DNA of 64,000 bases from Poa pratensis (taxonomy: Eukaryota > Streptophyta > Magnoliopsida > Poales > Poaceae), in the NCBI GenBank assembly GCA_947311845.1, contig CAMZMU010000052.1, positions 141,127,733 to 141,191,732 of the forward strand, written 5' to 3'. Below, one piece after another: positions 10,663 to 21,554 of the stretch. The notes beneath the pieces were generated by a model. It did not search any database and was not told where the DNA came from. It was given only the letters and a program-made list of their open reading frames with translations. Numbering within the stretch: the stretch's first letter is position 1; the number at the start of each line of letters is the position of its first letter. Made by a program: the position numbers and the translations under genes.

Positions 10663-11114
10663 TTAAAATTGTGCCAATCTATTTTCTGCAAATAATAAGA
10701 AGAACAATATAACAAAACAAAACACAGGCCAGCCGGCCAGGCAACCACGGCCACAACTAGCCCAATTCATTAGCTTGCCCACCACCCAAACCCAAGCCCA
10801 TCCCCAGCTAAACCTAGCGTCGCGCCACCACACACAACGGCCTCTCGCCGCCGCCTCTTCTCTCTCTCTGCAGTTCCTCACCGCCTCTGGCGAGCCGCCG
10901 TTCGCCGCCCCCGCGCGCGCTCCTCTCGCCGCCTCCCTTCCTCGCTGCCTCCTCCGGCGATCAACCGCCTCGAGGTCGCGCCGGCGAGCACGACCACCAC
11001 CGGCCGCCGATCCCGCACCTTCGCCGCCTTCTCGTCGCTCCTTCGCCGCATTCTCGTCGCTTCGCCGGTCGCCCGGCGTCTCTGCCTCGCCTCCAGCAGC
11101 GGCCCATCGGATCC
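10663..11114 (+). promoter_or_regulatory. Presumed 5' region of MATH-BTB gene A2
   Basis: GC content rises sharply from about 10730, with CT-rich and GCC-rich stretches (TCTCTCTCTCTGCAG, CGCCGCC repeats), as in grass 5' leaders. The region leads directly into ATG 11115. No convincing TATA box was placed; start and extent are inferred from position. Confidence 0.4.
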
Positions 11115-11253
11115 ATGGACTTGTGGCGCCGCCTCACGAACAAGGGATCCGTTCCCAGACAGGTAGACACGTCGTCGAGGTGCGTTGCGGAGAGCGTCTC
11201 CGGGACGCACGACTTCGCGGTGGCGAACTACTCGCAGATGAGGGACCTCCCCG

Positions 11254-11677
11254 TGTTAGCAGTAATCTTGCTTAGACTAGTTGTTAGTTGCATGCATAGG
11301 TTAGTGCAGCAGGGGCCATTGTGTTCTGTTGGACTTTGGCCGAGTCTTGCGCGTAGGAGCGCGCTGTGCGTGCGGCAAAGTGAGCAGATCGTGCGAGCTG
11401 GACATCGTGTGTGCGAGTCGTGAGCGAGGTGGAGAACGTGCGTGCGTGCGCCTATGCTCTGTCCAGTATAAAACCCCATGTACTACTCGTTGTAATTACA
11501 CGGAGATAGGGCAATGTAGCCACTGTAAAGAAAAGAAGATTAGGGCGTTCGTGCGCCCACGGCGGCGTTCGTGCGCCGGCCGGAAAACCTTGTGTCCTCT
11601 GTCTTCTCCTTCCTTCTTCCTTGTTCGAGCGAGTGAGTTGAGAGAGGAGAGGCTGCCAGGCCGTTCTGGCAACAACA
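11254..11677 (+). repeat. 5' LTR of the element in A2
   Basis: A 424-bp direct repeat, TG...CA, contains a TATAAAACCCCA promoter-like box near 11469 and a downstream pyrimidine-rich part. It pairs with 12428-12852. Confidence 0.95.
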
Positions 11678-12427
11678 TTTGGTATCAGAGCCTTGTCGAT
11701 CCGAGGGGCGGCCGTGGCGCGCGGTCAGTCCGCGGCGAGCACGGCGGACGCGGAGGCGGCGAGGGGACGCCGTATGTGCGGCGACCGCGGCGGACCTGCG
11801 TGGTGGCGCAGATCCGCGGTGGCGCGGCATGGCGGCGGCGTGGAGGAGCTGCGCGGCCACGGAGGCCGTAGCGGCGCCATGCGACTGGCCGTGGAAGCGA
11901 CGACCGGCGTGAGCACGGTGGCGACCGGCGTGTGTGTGCGCTCCGGTTGTTCCGTGTGTCACCGTCGGAGAAGAAACTCGGCGTGTGTCGCCGAGGAAGA
12001 GGACCGCGTCCTGGGCGCGCCGGGCTGGCCGCGTTGCCTGCGTCAGTGCGCGGCATGGGCGTGAGCTGGAGGCGTGTGGAGCGCGGCGTGTGTCGCCGAG
12101 GAAGGAGAAGACTTGGCCCGTCAGCAGGCCGGCCACGTTGATAGCGTTGGAGCGCGTCAGATGCGCGAGCTGGGGCATGCGGATCATGGAGGAGTGGGTG
12201 CGTGGACTGCGTCAGTGCGCGTCCAGTGCGGCCGTGGCGTCGTGAGTGCGCGCTAGAGCGGCTAGAAGACCCCTCCCTGTGTACTCCCATCGTGGCATCG
12301 AGTTGGAGCTCGAGTGAATCAAGAAAGCCGTAAGTGCGGCAGGCGTCAGTGCGCCGGGAAGAAGATGGTGGCTGCGACGGCGTGTGGCGCTGTCCCATGA
12401 TCACGAGTTCAAGATTAGGAGGGAGAA

Positions 12428-12852
12428 TGTTAGCAGTAATCTTGCTTAGACTAGTTGTTACTTGCATGCATAGGTTAGTGCAGCAGGGGCCGTTATGTTC
12501 TGTTGGACTTTGGCCGAGTCTTGCGCGTAGGAGCGCGCTGTGCGTGCGGCAAAGTGAGCAGATCGTGCGAGCTGGGCATCGTGTGTGCGAGTCGTGAGCG
12601 AGGTGGAGAACGTGCGTGCGTGCGCCTATGCTCTGTCCAGTATAAAACCCATGTACTACTCGTTGTAATTATACGGAGATAGGGCAATGTAGCCACTGTA
12701 AAGAAAAAAAGATTAGGGCGCGTTCGTGCGCCCACGGCGGCGTTCGTGCGCCGGCCGGAAAACCTTGTGTCCTCTGTCTTCTCCTTCCTTCTTCCTTGTT
12801 CGAGCGAGTGAGTTGAGAGAGGAGAGGCTGCCAGGCCGTTCTGGCAACAACA
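12428..12852 (+). repeat. 3' LTR of the element in A2
   Basis: A 425-bp copy of the left LTR, ending CAACAACA directly before the second CCCCG target copy at 12853-12857. Confidence 0.95.
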
Positions 12853-13816
12853 CCCCGTGGGCCATTCCGCGTGGTCCGGCGTCTTCAGCGTCGCCGGCTT
12901 CTACCCCCGCGGCGCGTACTGGAGCAGCGAGGAGTACCCGGGCTACGCGGCGGCGTCCGTGCATCTCCTTAAAAGAGACGCCGTCGTGGCAGCGACGGCA
13001 AGGGTCACCATCGGGCTCGTGGACCGCCATGGCATGATGGGGAGCAAGAGGACGTCGGACGCACACGTCTTCCTCCCCGTGGATGGTCCTCGGAAATTTC
13101 CAAAGTTTGCGCACAAGTCGAAGCTGGCATCGCGGCGGTACCTCGTCGGTGACTCCCTGACCATCAGGTGCGTCCTCACCGTCGTCAAAACCCGCAGCGA
13201 AGTCACCAGGGCCGGCCCCGTGGCTGCCGCTCCAATGCCGGACCTGCACCGCCACCTCCAGCGCATGCTCAGCGACGGAAAGGGCACGGACGTGACGATC
13301 CAAGTACGGGGACAGGTGTTCCACGCACACAGATGCATGCTCGCCGCGCGCTCTCCAGTCTTCGACGCGGAGCTCTTTGGTCCGATGAAGAGGAAAGACA
13401 CGGAGCGCGTAACCATCGACGACATGGAGCCGGTGGTCTTCGAGCTGCTCCTCCACTTCATCTACACGGACTCGCTGCCAGGCTACGGGGAAGGATGCAG
13501 CACAGCGGTGACGCAGCACCTGCTGGTGGCTGCGGATCGGTACGGGATGGACAAACTGAAGCAGGTTTGCGACATGAAGCTGCGAACAAGCTTGGACGTG
13601 GAGACTGTCGCGACGACGTTGGCGCTGGCGGAACAGCACCAGTGCCCGCTGCTCAGGGATGCGTGCGTGACATACATGTCGTCGTCACGGAAAATGTTGG
13701 CCGATGTCCTGGCAACCGAAGGGTTCAAACATCTCACGGCAAGCATCTCCCTGGAAAATCTTAGTGACACCGTGAGAGCCCAGCTAAGGTGTCACCATGA
13801 CCTCCCCCCTGGCTAG

Positions 13817-14485
13817 TCGATAGTGAGGGCCTCTGGTAGGTTAAGCTGTATACGCATGGCTGGAGGTTTGTTTTCCCTGTTGGGTTTTAAAACAGAGGCG
13901 AACGAGAGAGATGCTGAGCTTCTTCCTATTGTCGTTCCTATTCCCAATTATGAATTGCAAACTCACTTTCAATTGTTGTGCACGTGAGGTGCAAACTCAC
14001 TTATCTTTTGATGTGCTGAACTACTTTAGAACCGGTCTCGTTATTCTCTATATTAATAGCTGCGAGTTTATGAGATTGTGTGAAAGTTCACGTATTATTC
14101 TCTAAATGTTTGTGAATTCCTGGGAACGTTCACGTATTACAAAGGAATTATACCATTTTTTGTTTGAAACAGAGCAGAGACGTAAAGCAGTATTGACATC
14201 CTTTTATTTCTATACACCATAGTGGTGCGGCTGGGACAATAGAAGTGTGTGTGTGCGCTTATGAAATATACGTTAAATGAATGATGAATCGAGTGTATCC
14301 TTCCAAGAAAAAAAAGTAAGTATCAGAACGTGCTGGGAACTGATTCTTGTTTGATAAAAACTTGTCCAGTTATGTCTAGAGTAGGAGTAGTAGACAGAAT
14401 CAAGTGTATCCTTCCAAGAAGAAAAAAAAGGTAAGAATCTGAACGTGCGCAGAACCGATTCTTGTTTGATAAAAAACTTGTCCAG
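13817..14485. other. 3' flank of A2 and tandem repeat, copy 2
   Basis: Collinear with 598-1263. No gene is seen. The same two-unit repeat lies at about 14286-14485. The last 14 bp (14472-14485) form the left target duplication of the retroposon that follows. Confidence 0.7.
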
Positions 14486-16035
14486 GGTCGTTCGACGGTC
14501 TCTCACGCGCCTCTCGCTCCCGTGTCGCTCCTTGCGGCGGCACCGGAGCGCCCCCACCTTCCCCGCCCCAGCCTCCCACCCTCCGCCCCTCCGTGGCCGG
14601 CGGCGGCCAAGACCGCCGCAAAAGGAGGTCGCAGTCCTCCCCTCGCCATCATCGCGTCTTGGAATCTGACGACCTTCACTTGGTCGTCCCGGCAAGCTGC
14701 ACGCGCGAGCTCTGTTCTGCGGCGTCCGTGACTCCGTGGTGGGTGGCGCGGCGAGGACCCTCTCCGTGCTTGTGCCGCCCCTGGCAGCTGCTGTGCTCCG
14801 GGGCAGCGGACGGATCTGGGAAGCCAGATCTAGCGAGGTCGGGCATGAGGTTCTCCTGCTCGTTGCTCTAGCGTGTGGGCTGGGGCTGCTGGCCGGTGGC
14901 CGATCTGCTGGCCAGCATGGTGCTGGGTGGTTGGTGCTGGCCCCGTCTTCGTTCACTTGCAGCTCTGGGCGCCCCCTCCGATGGTGGATTCTCCCGGGTC
15001 CCATCCTTCCGGTGCTCTCGTGCTCCGCTGGGTCGGTGGGGAGGTGTCGTCCGAGCTCTCGGGTTGGCGGTCGCGTGGTGTCGCCTCCTCTTACTCAGCC
15101 ATCAACCTGCAGCGGGCGTGTTGCTGAGGTTGGCGGTCCGTGGCTTCGCAGATGGCGGTCACGGTGGTGATGCGCTCCCTACGTTGGGGGGCATCGTGGA
15201 TGAGTGTTGAGACCACCTCTGTCTTGCTATCAGTGGCGGCGGGCGCTACTCCGTCGGTGTGCTGGTGAGCTCCATGGTTCCGCAGATGGCGGCCATGGAA
15301 GCGGCGTGTTCCTGATGTGGGGCTTGCCGTGGCAGTGGTGGTGGTGTCTCCTTGCTTGTTGCTCGACTCAAGCATCAAATTCAGGCCAGAGCTTTGTGGT
15401 GTGCTGGCGTGGGTGGCTTATGGCGTGCTCTCGGCTAACCCGCTCTTCGGGCACACTCGGCCTAGGTGGGGTCGATGGTGTGGCCTCGGCGATGTTATGC
15501 CCTTCGATTATGCCGGCGGCACCTCACGTGCAGTGAGGTCATTCCAGGCGAGGGCGCTCTTTGTTGTGCCGGGATGCCCTTCGTCGACGCCGCTGGCGCG
15601 CAGGTGCCGTGGCGTCGTCTCGGTGGTGCGTGACCTTTCGACCTCACCCCCGACACAGGTGGTGTCGTGGCGCTGTGTGGTTTCGGATGCGCGTCGCCCT
15701 TCGACTACGTCGACGACACAGTGCTGCGGCTTAGACTCGGTTGATCGGACCTTTTGATTACGCCAAAGGTGGCCTCCTGCCGCAATGCCTTGTTCCTTCT
15801 GGTGGTCGATTGTTTGGGCTGATGGGGGTTGTGGCTATTCTCGTCAAGCAACAGTCTCTGAAATTTATCAGAGTGACCTCCTGTTTTCCCCTTCTTGTGT
15901 GTTAGTGTGGTTGTTGTTTTTGTTTTTTGCTCCCCTTTGTCCCCCTCTGTAATTCTGGTTCACTTGAACCCATAAACTGAAAAATGAATACAATTCAGGT
16001 GGAGGGTCTTCTCCCTCCCCCGCTGACCGTTCGAA
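14486..16035 (+). mobile_element. Non-LTR retroposon (about 1.55 kb) upstream of B2
   Basis: The insert is absent from the equivalent site in copy 1 (about 1250-1262). It is flanked by AAAAACTTGTCCAG (14472-14485) and AAAAACTCGTCCAG (16036-16049), a 14-bp target duplication with one mismatch, and ends in an A-run after GACCGTTCG. This is the signature of target-primed reverse transcription. It is GC-rich and rich in GTGG/GCGG motifs. Several frames are open for 90-146 codons but none resembles a known protein, so they are probably chance. It could be a 3' piece of a LINE or a retrocopied transcript. Confidence 0.85.
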
Positions 16036-16211
16036 AAAAACTCGTCCAGTTCCTGTCTCGGAGTCCGACTTCTGTTTCTTTTACTCATGGAGCGAATTAG
16101 GAAGTTCATATATACAAACACAGTCTTCGGCAGAATCAAGAGCCAGAACTTCCCTATATTACACGATAATAACGCACGTAAGTGGTGACCCTCTCTCCTA
16201 CCCTTTTGGCC

Positions 16212-17308
16212 ATGGGCAACAGCGAACTTCTCCCCCTTCCCGGCCGGATCACATCCGAGACGACGTCGACATGCTCCACGGACAGCGTCACGGCGGCCCA
16301 CAATTTCGAGATGCGTGAGCGTGACTGCCCGCTGCTTCAGGGTTTCGGCGGCGGCAAGTGTATCAGCTCCAGCGTGTTCAGGGTCGGTGGTTACGACTTT
16401 ACGATCCTGTTCTACCCTGACGGGAGGGAGAAAGATGAATCCAGCGATGATGCCGGCTGCTTCTTGAGGTGCGTCACCCCAGCGAACGACGTGAGGGCAT
16501 GCTTCTCCTTGAACGTGATGGAGAAATTGGACAGCGGTGCACAGTTAACCGACTTCGAATTTGCAGAGAAAACTTTTTCTCCCGCAAAGTACTGTATGTG
16601 GGGCTATGAGAGATTCGTCTCCAAGTCAAAACTTGGACCTCTGTCGGACATAAACAATGGTTGCTTCACGATAAGGTGCATTCTCACGGTCATACATGAA
16701 CCTCGCACGGTGCGTAGGCGGAAACCCATTGTGGACACGCAGCCGAGCCTTCGAGAGAGTCTCGAGCACATGCTCAGGGATGGAAAAGGAGCAGACGTGA
16801 CGTTCAGTGTGCGGGAACAGCTGTTCAATGCCCATAGATGCGTGCTGGCTGCACGTTCTCAGGTTTTCAAGGTGGAGCTCTATGGTCCGATGAAGGAAAG
16901 CGCGACACGGTGCATCATCAAGGTCGATGACATGGAGCCCCAAACCTTCGAGAGGCGCTACTTCACTTCATATACACGGATGCTATGCCGGATTGTGGCG
17001 ACGACAACGAAGGCAAAACTGATAGACTGCAGCACTTGCTAGTTGCTGCGGATAGATATGGGGTGGATAGGTTTTAGATCATGTGCGAAGACAATCTTTA
17101 TGAAGGCATTGCTGTGGAGACGGTTGCGACGACATTGCTTTTGGCAGAGCAACAAAACTGCAAAGATCTTAAGGAAGCTTGCATCGAGTTTATGAGTTCA
17201 CGGAACATGCTAGGGGCTGTCATGGCCATCAATGGATTCAAGTAACTTGTTGCGACTTGCCCTTTGCTCATGCAGGATATACTAAAGGAGGTGTCCTGCA
17301 ACGCCTAG
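16212..17308 (+). pseudogene. MATH-BTB pseudogene B2
   Basis: Second copy of B, starting MGNSELLPLP at ATG 16212 (an upstream in-frame ATG at 16182 is not conserved in B1). The MATH and BTB regions are as in B1. It shares the AG duplication (16951-16954) and the premature TAA (17243-17245), and has a further nonsense codon TAG at 17075-17077 (GATAGGTTTTAG; B1 has GATAGGTTGAAG). A 6-bp tandem duplication near 16312-16322 gives MRERDC where B1 has VRDC. The normal family end would be TAG 17306-17308. Relics of CUL3 adaptor function only. Confidence 0.92.
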
Positions 17309-17810
17309 ATAAAGTGTCAGGTGACTAGTCTCACTGTCATAGCAAAATATGATATGCTCATGTACTGAACATGCTAGGTTTAACCACCATTCAATGTAAG
17401 CACCGTGTATATTTAGCATTGTACTTTCAAATTATACGAGAATTCATATTCGCCCTTGCTCCAGTTTGAGCCGTTTCAGCTCTATCAAATAAAGGAGGCG
17501 AAACTATATAATGTACTCAACCCAAACTCCTGTTAAACTCAAATTCATGTGCCGCACGAGCTTCGAGAAACAGCAATCAGTTTTGGTTGTTTACGAGATT
17601 CTCTATTTTATTTTATTTTTTCTAACGCACGAGATTCCCTATTCGGTGTCCTCTACTATAGCAAAGAGTTTTTCATCTCGCTTAACCGAACATCCAAAAA
17701 GGAGTCCTCAACCTCACACGTGTTCGTACAGAATAAACGGATCTGTCAAGATATACTAACGCCCGCCCGTACAACCTCTCGCCCTTTATTCATCCGCCTG
17801 CCTTTGCGCC

Positions 17811-18308
17811 ATGGGAAACATCAAGTCTTGCTTGGGTAAGCCGCCACCCGTGCCGGCCGAGACGTCGTCACGATGCGCGACGCCGACGGCCACGGCGGCG
17901 CACAATTTCATCGTGGAGAACTACTCGCTGCTGGATGGCATGGGTATTGGCAAGTTCGTCAGATCGACGACGTTCAGCGTCGGTGACAACCACTGGAACA
18001 TCCGGTTCTACCCCGATGGTGACGACCAGGAACCTGCTGGCTACGCGTCGGCCTTCTTGCATCTTCTAGGAGCGGCGGGAGCGCAGGGCGTGAAGGCCAA
18101 GTTCACTCTGAGTTTGCTGGGGAAAGATGGTAAAGTATACAAAGATTCGAAACCGGTGAGCATAGCTCGGACCTTCGAGGCTGGGGGTGTTCATAGTACG
18201 TGGGGCGTTCTCAAGTTCGTAGAGAAGTCCACGCTGCAAGAAGCAGACTGCTTCACTGTTAGGTGTGATTTGACCGTCCTCAAAGAGGCCGTCGTGCAGA
18301 AGGCGTAG
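17811..18308 (+). CDS. MATH-domain-only protein C2 (165 aa), intact
   Basis: The frame is complete from ATG 17811 to TAG 18306-18308. After a lipidation-like start MGNIKSCLGKPP (Gly2, Ser6, Cys7) and a Ser/Thr-rich linker, one MATH (TRAF-C-like) domain covers about residues 28-158: AHNFIVENYSLLDGMG, FSVGDNHWNIRFYPDG, KFTLSLLGKDGK, STWGVLKFV, CFTVRCDLTVLK. The BTB, which normally follows this last strand, is absent; the protein ends seven residues later (EAVVQKA). MATH domains bind substrate motifs of CUL3 ligases, so this could act as a membrane-tethered, CUL3-free competitor of BPM adaptors (inference). The related gene D ends at the same point, so this is a shared design and not a one-off truncation. 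TATATAA at 17505-17511 may be the promoter. Confidence 0.85.
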   Translation: MGNIKSCLGKPPPVPAETSSRCATPTATAAHNFIVENYSLLDGMGIGKFVRSTTFSVGDNHWNIRFYPDGDDQEPAGYASAFLHLLGAAGAQGVKAKFTLSLLGKDGKVYKDSKPVSIARTFEAGGVHSTWGVLKFVEKSTLQEADCFTVRCDLTVLKEAVVQKA

Positions 18309-21120
18309 CAACATCTTTACATTCTCCAAGTACGGCATGCGCCATTACCTTGCTTGGAAAAACTTAGTTCTAACGATTTATTATAATAAGCTAGTTTGCC
18401 GTAACATTGTGTTGTTGCGGATATGTTTATTTGTACCTTCACTTTTCTGTTGAATGTGGATAATATGACTAGTACGTGATTATTGTGCGTTAATTGAACA
18501 CTTTATCCCGAATCCCCGATTAAGTGAGTAGCATACAAATAATCATGCCTTTCTATCGGAATTTATCGAAGAAAATATGGTGTTATCAAGATATTAGATT
18601 CAGTCGGTTTTGCAAATATGCAGAGGCTGGGGCTTCCCCTTTTCTAAAAAAAAAGTCGGTTTTGCAAATAAGACTTGCATTGAATTCAACTCTTGAAGTT
18701 GTTTGATGTAGTATTAAGAATCAAGAATGGTAAAGAGGACTAAGATGGCAGGAATCCCTCCTTGACACATGGCCTTGCGTGTACTGCCGCCCCTTGCGTA
18801 CCCTGAAGAAGCGCGCGGTGGGTGCCCCACCACCCCCCACCATCCTCCCCTTCCCTCCATTGCATTGCACCACAACATAAGAGTTGAAGTTTCTGCGCCG
18901 CGAGAAAAAATGGGGACGCTGAGCCACGAGCGGGCTAGAGCCACGACTAAACGCGATGGAGGATAGAGCAAACTAAGGGGTACGGTTATCGGCATCTTAG
19001 GGGAGCGAGGGTACAACTCAGCATCACCGAAGAAGAAGCTAGGGGTGGCTGGGCTTAGAGTAATTGCTGAGATGGTGGCGGCATGGCGAAAGTGGTGATT
19101 GACACGATCGAAAGGGACATGTGGTTCGGCTGAAATCGATTCATGGCACGAGTAAGATGGAGGCTGGGGAGAAGGGGTAGGTTTGGGCCGGCGGTGTTCA
19201 AATGGCTTGTCGAGTAGCCAGTTGTAACACTGCACTAGGCCTAGTGTGGGATTGACCGCGATCTAGCCCTTCCTGACTGTAGGACTCTAGATTTTATCAT
19301 GGTTAGGAGGACTTGTGGACACCCTATAACTTATATAATATGCAAACTTTTCGCTACTACTTGTGCGAGATTTGAATGGGGGTAATAAATGGTCGATCGA
19401 AATCAGGGGAGTAGCATTGCTTAATCAACATGCCCTTATTTAAGAACCCGTCCAAGAAAACTTCATGGGGTAGATAGATACTAGAAGGAAAATACGCGTG
19501 TTGCCGCGTCCGGTCTAATACAATCAATGATAAAAAAAATTATTGAAACATATATATATTAGCAATCATTAAAACAATAGTACCACTCGCTCATTCTCTT
19601 GCAACACGATCACTCAGACATCACCACGTAAATATAGAAGGAAAGAACATAAGTGTGTGAGGTATAGAAAAAATAGAACTACACCACTCAAGAGATAAAA
19701 CACATGACACCATAAAAAAAGCTTAAGCTATCACATACTGAGATAGAAAATCAAAATACGACCATAATTATGAAATGTCATTAAAGTTAAATTGTGGACA
19801 TGGTTCTATAAAGACAGTGTACGATATATAAGATGAACATTGAATACTCAAGAGATGCTTATTCATTACTTGATTACCATCGAGATACTCAAGGTCATTG
19901 ATTTATTGTAATAAAAGCAAGTATACTTTTATGACATTAATTATCCCACAATCAGTAATAGTTGGTATAACTATGTCCTGTAAAATTCGATCAAATCGAT
20001 TGAGTACAATCGATACTATGTAAACAGAAGAATATTATACCGACAAAATACTTAATAATGCACACAAAAACAGAGCAAAATGAGATCTTAAACGGTTTAC
20101 ATGCCATTTTAATCGAGAATCGGATCCATATTACATGAAATAAAATATAAACTAAAATAAATGTCATGAATACCACCAATAATTTTGAGTATATATCTAA
20201 TTGCATGAATGCCAATCTCTAAACATATAGTTGGTCGTCGTCACCACACGTCACATGTTATTTTATCATTGTACACTCATGAGTCATGACTTTTTCTGCA
20301 CGCTAACGACATCTGGTGAGGGCAAACACACATAGCTCCTTTTTAATGTATGCATCCAACCATCTATCAAATAGACACATGCACTTGCTTACATAATCAG
20401 TTCTCTTAATATAAGTGGCATATAAGCAAACAAAGTGTAGAAAAAGGTTCACAAATAAATAGGCGCATGATATTTTATCGGTAATTAGGTGGCATCCAAC
20501 AAAATGCGTCTAACTCATCATACCACCCCCCATTCACCATTGAACTGTTGCTCACGGTATCAACCGCAGCTGCAGCCATCACCGAGTCGAGCACCACTAA
20601 TAGCAACGATGGCATAGGCGGCTGATGCGAGAGCTGGCGTGGGTATTCACGTGCAACTACCGCGAGAGATGTAGAAAGTATTTCACCTCACTGGCGTTGG
20701 GTTCCTCAAAAAATAAGCATCGACAGAGAGTGCACATGACTTGCAAGTTAATAATGGACTTGAGAGGCGACATTGGAGATGGAGGTGCCCCGTATTCCAA
20801 GAGGCTTAATTGAGCCAGAGCCGTGTGTGGAGAGATGGGCAAAATTTGTAGCGCAACATATGTTTTGGGTAGAATACGGATAGAGGGAGGCAGAGGGAGT
20901 GAAATGATGTTGTGTGACTTAATCGCCAAGACGCTATGGTGGGTGCTGGTGGTAGAGCAAGGATAAGGGAAAGAGTTGACCTAAAGTGCATGTAGATTTG
21001 AGCTCACCACATTATCCTTTTTTTAGAAAAACTGAAGCGACATGTTTAGGTTTCAATATTTTACCAATAAAATATACAACTACGTGTATGTATGTACGTG
21101 CTATTGATGTTTTGTAAGCA
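18309..21120. other. Long intergenic stretch, no recognised gene
   Basis: 18309-18407 still matches the C1 3' flank. From there the sequence is unique in the window: moderately GC at 18760-19260, strongly AT-rich at 19480-20520. A minus-strand frame at 18714-19235 (173 codons) has no recognisable domain. Nothing supports a gene. Confidence 0.5.
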
Positions 21121-21549
21121 TTTTGTATTTTGGGCTACAAAAAAGGAGAAATTTAGAGGGGAAATATAGCTATTTCTTTTTCACAGTCACAATTTTGTTT
21201 TTTTGTGTAGCTAGGAATACAAGCTTTTCATCGAAGATTTAACAAAAATATTTGAAAAACATATGTATGTATCCGACATTAAGCATTTTGGTTTGGGCTA
21301 CACAAAAGGAGAAATTTTAAAGGGACGCATAGCTATTTGTATTTTTCACAATCACAGTTTTCTTGTTTTGTGTAGCTAGGAATACCAGCTTTTCACCAAA
21401 GATTTAACGAATATATAAAAAGCATATGTATGTATCCAACATAATTTCTTTTTGTAGTTGTGAACTATAGATGGGGTCTATGGTACACCATGGTGTAGTC
21501 TAAAACTTAGATTTAACTAAATGATGTCTAAGTGGGGTCCATCTTGATG
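21121..21549. repeat. Tandem repeat array, left part (unit about 160 bp)
   Basis: Two units share GGCTACA(A/C)AAAAGGAGAAATTT, TAGCTATTT, TGTGTAGCTAGGAATAC and CATATGTATGTATCC (about 21125-21285 and 21286-21445). They are followed by a segment starting TGTGAACTATAGAT (21465) that ends at the insertion point of the large LTR element. The array continues on the far side at 34094, so the retrotransposon split it. Confidence 0.75.
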
Positions 21550-21554
21550 TGGAC

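Larger units (their letters stand above)
11254..12852 (+). mobile_element. Short non-autonomous LTR retrotransposon (1.6 kb) in A2
   Basis: LTRs at 11254-11677 and 12428-12852 start TGTTAGCAG and end CAACAACA. The target duplication CCCCG is at 11249-11253 and 12853-12857. A primer-binding site TGGTATCAGAGC (11680-11691, initiator Met tRNA) follows the left LTR, and a purine tract AGGAGGGAGAA precedes the right LTR. The 750-bp GC-rich interior has no gag or pol, so it must be mobilised in trans (LARD/SMART-like). I count about six substitutions and two small indels between the LTRs. That implies insertion roughly half a million years ago at the usual grass LTR rate (inference). Confidence 0.96.
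11115..13816 (+). pseudogene. MATH-BTB gene A2, interrupted by an LTR retrotransposon
   Basis: The coding sequence is 11115-11253 plus 12858-13816. With the 1.6-kb element and one copy of its 5-bp target removed it is open for 365 residues, the normal length of a BPM-type CUL3 adaptor. Domains: an N-terminal leader (MDLWRRLTNKG), MATH at about 28-155 (THDFAVANYSQM, then after the insertion GHSAWSGVFSVAGFYPRG, FAHKSKL, LTIRCVLTVV), BTB at about 175-290 (GKGTDVTIQV, HAHRCMLAARSPVF, HFIYTDSLPGYG), then the C-terminal helices (EGFKHLTASISLENL). Unlike B, C, D and F its start is not MGN. The frame is undamaged outside the insertion, so the disruption is recent. Expression of a full protein is unlikely because the element adds an unspliceable-looking block with stops. 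Confidence 0.93.

Noticed and set aside
11540..12467. Overlapping open frames on both strands, up to 260 codons
   Set aside because: They lie in the LTR and GC-rich interior of the non-autonomous LTR element; low-complexity Arg/Ala/Pro products with no known domain.
12713..13639. Minus-strand open frame of 308 codons
   Set aside because: Antisense shadow of the MATH-BTB gene A2; the same kind of shadow occurs at A1.
14736..15757. Several open frames of 90-146 codons
   Set aside because: All inside the 1.55-kb GC-rich retroposon; different frames compete and none matches a known family.
18714..19235. Minus-strand open frame of 173 codons
   Set aside because: No domain, no start context, mixed low-complexity composition; cannot be supported as a gene.
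18309..21120. tRNA or other RNA genes
   Set aside because: No cloverleaf-like sequence with A and B boxes was recognised by eye here or elsewhere in the window.
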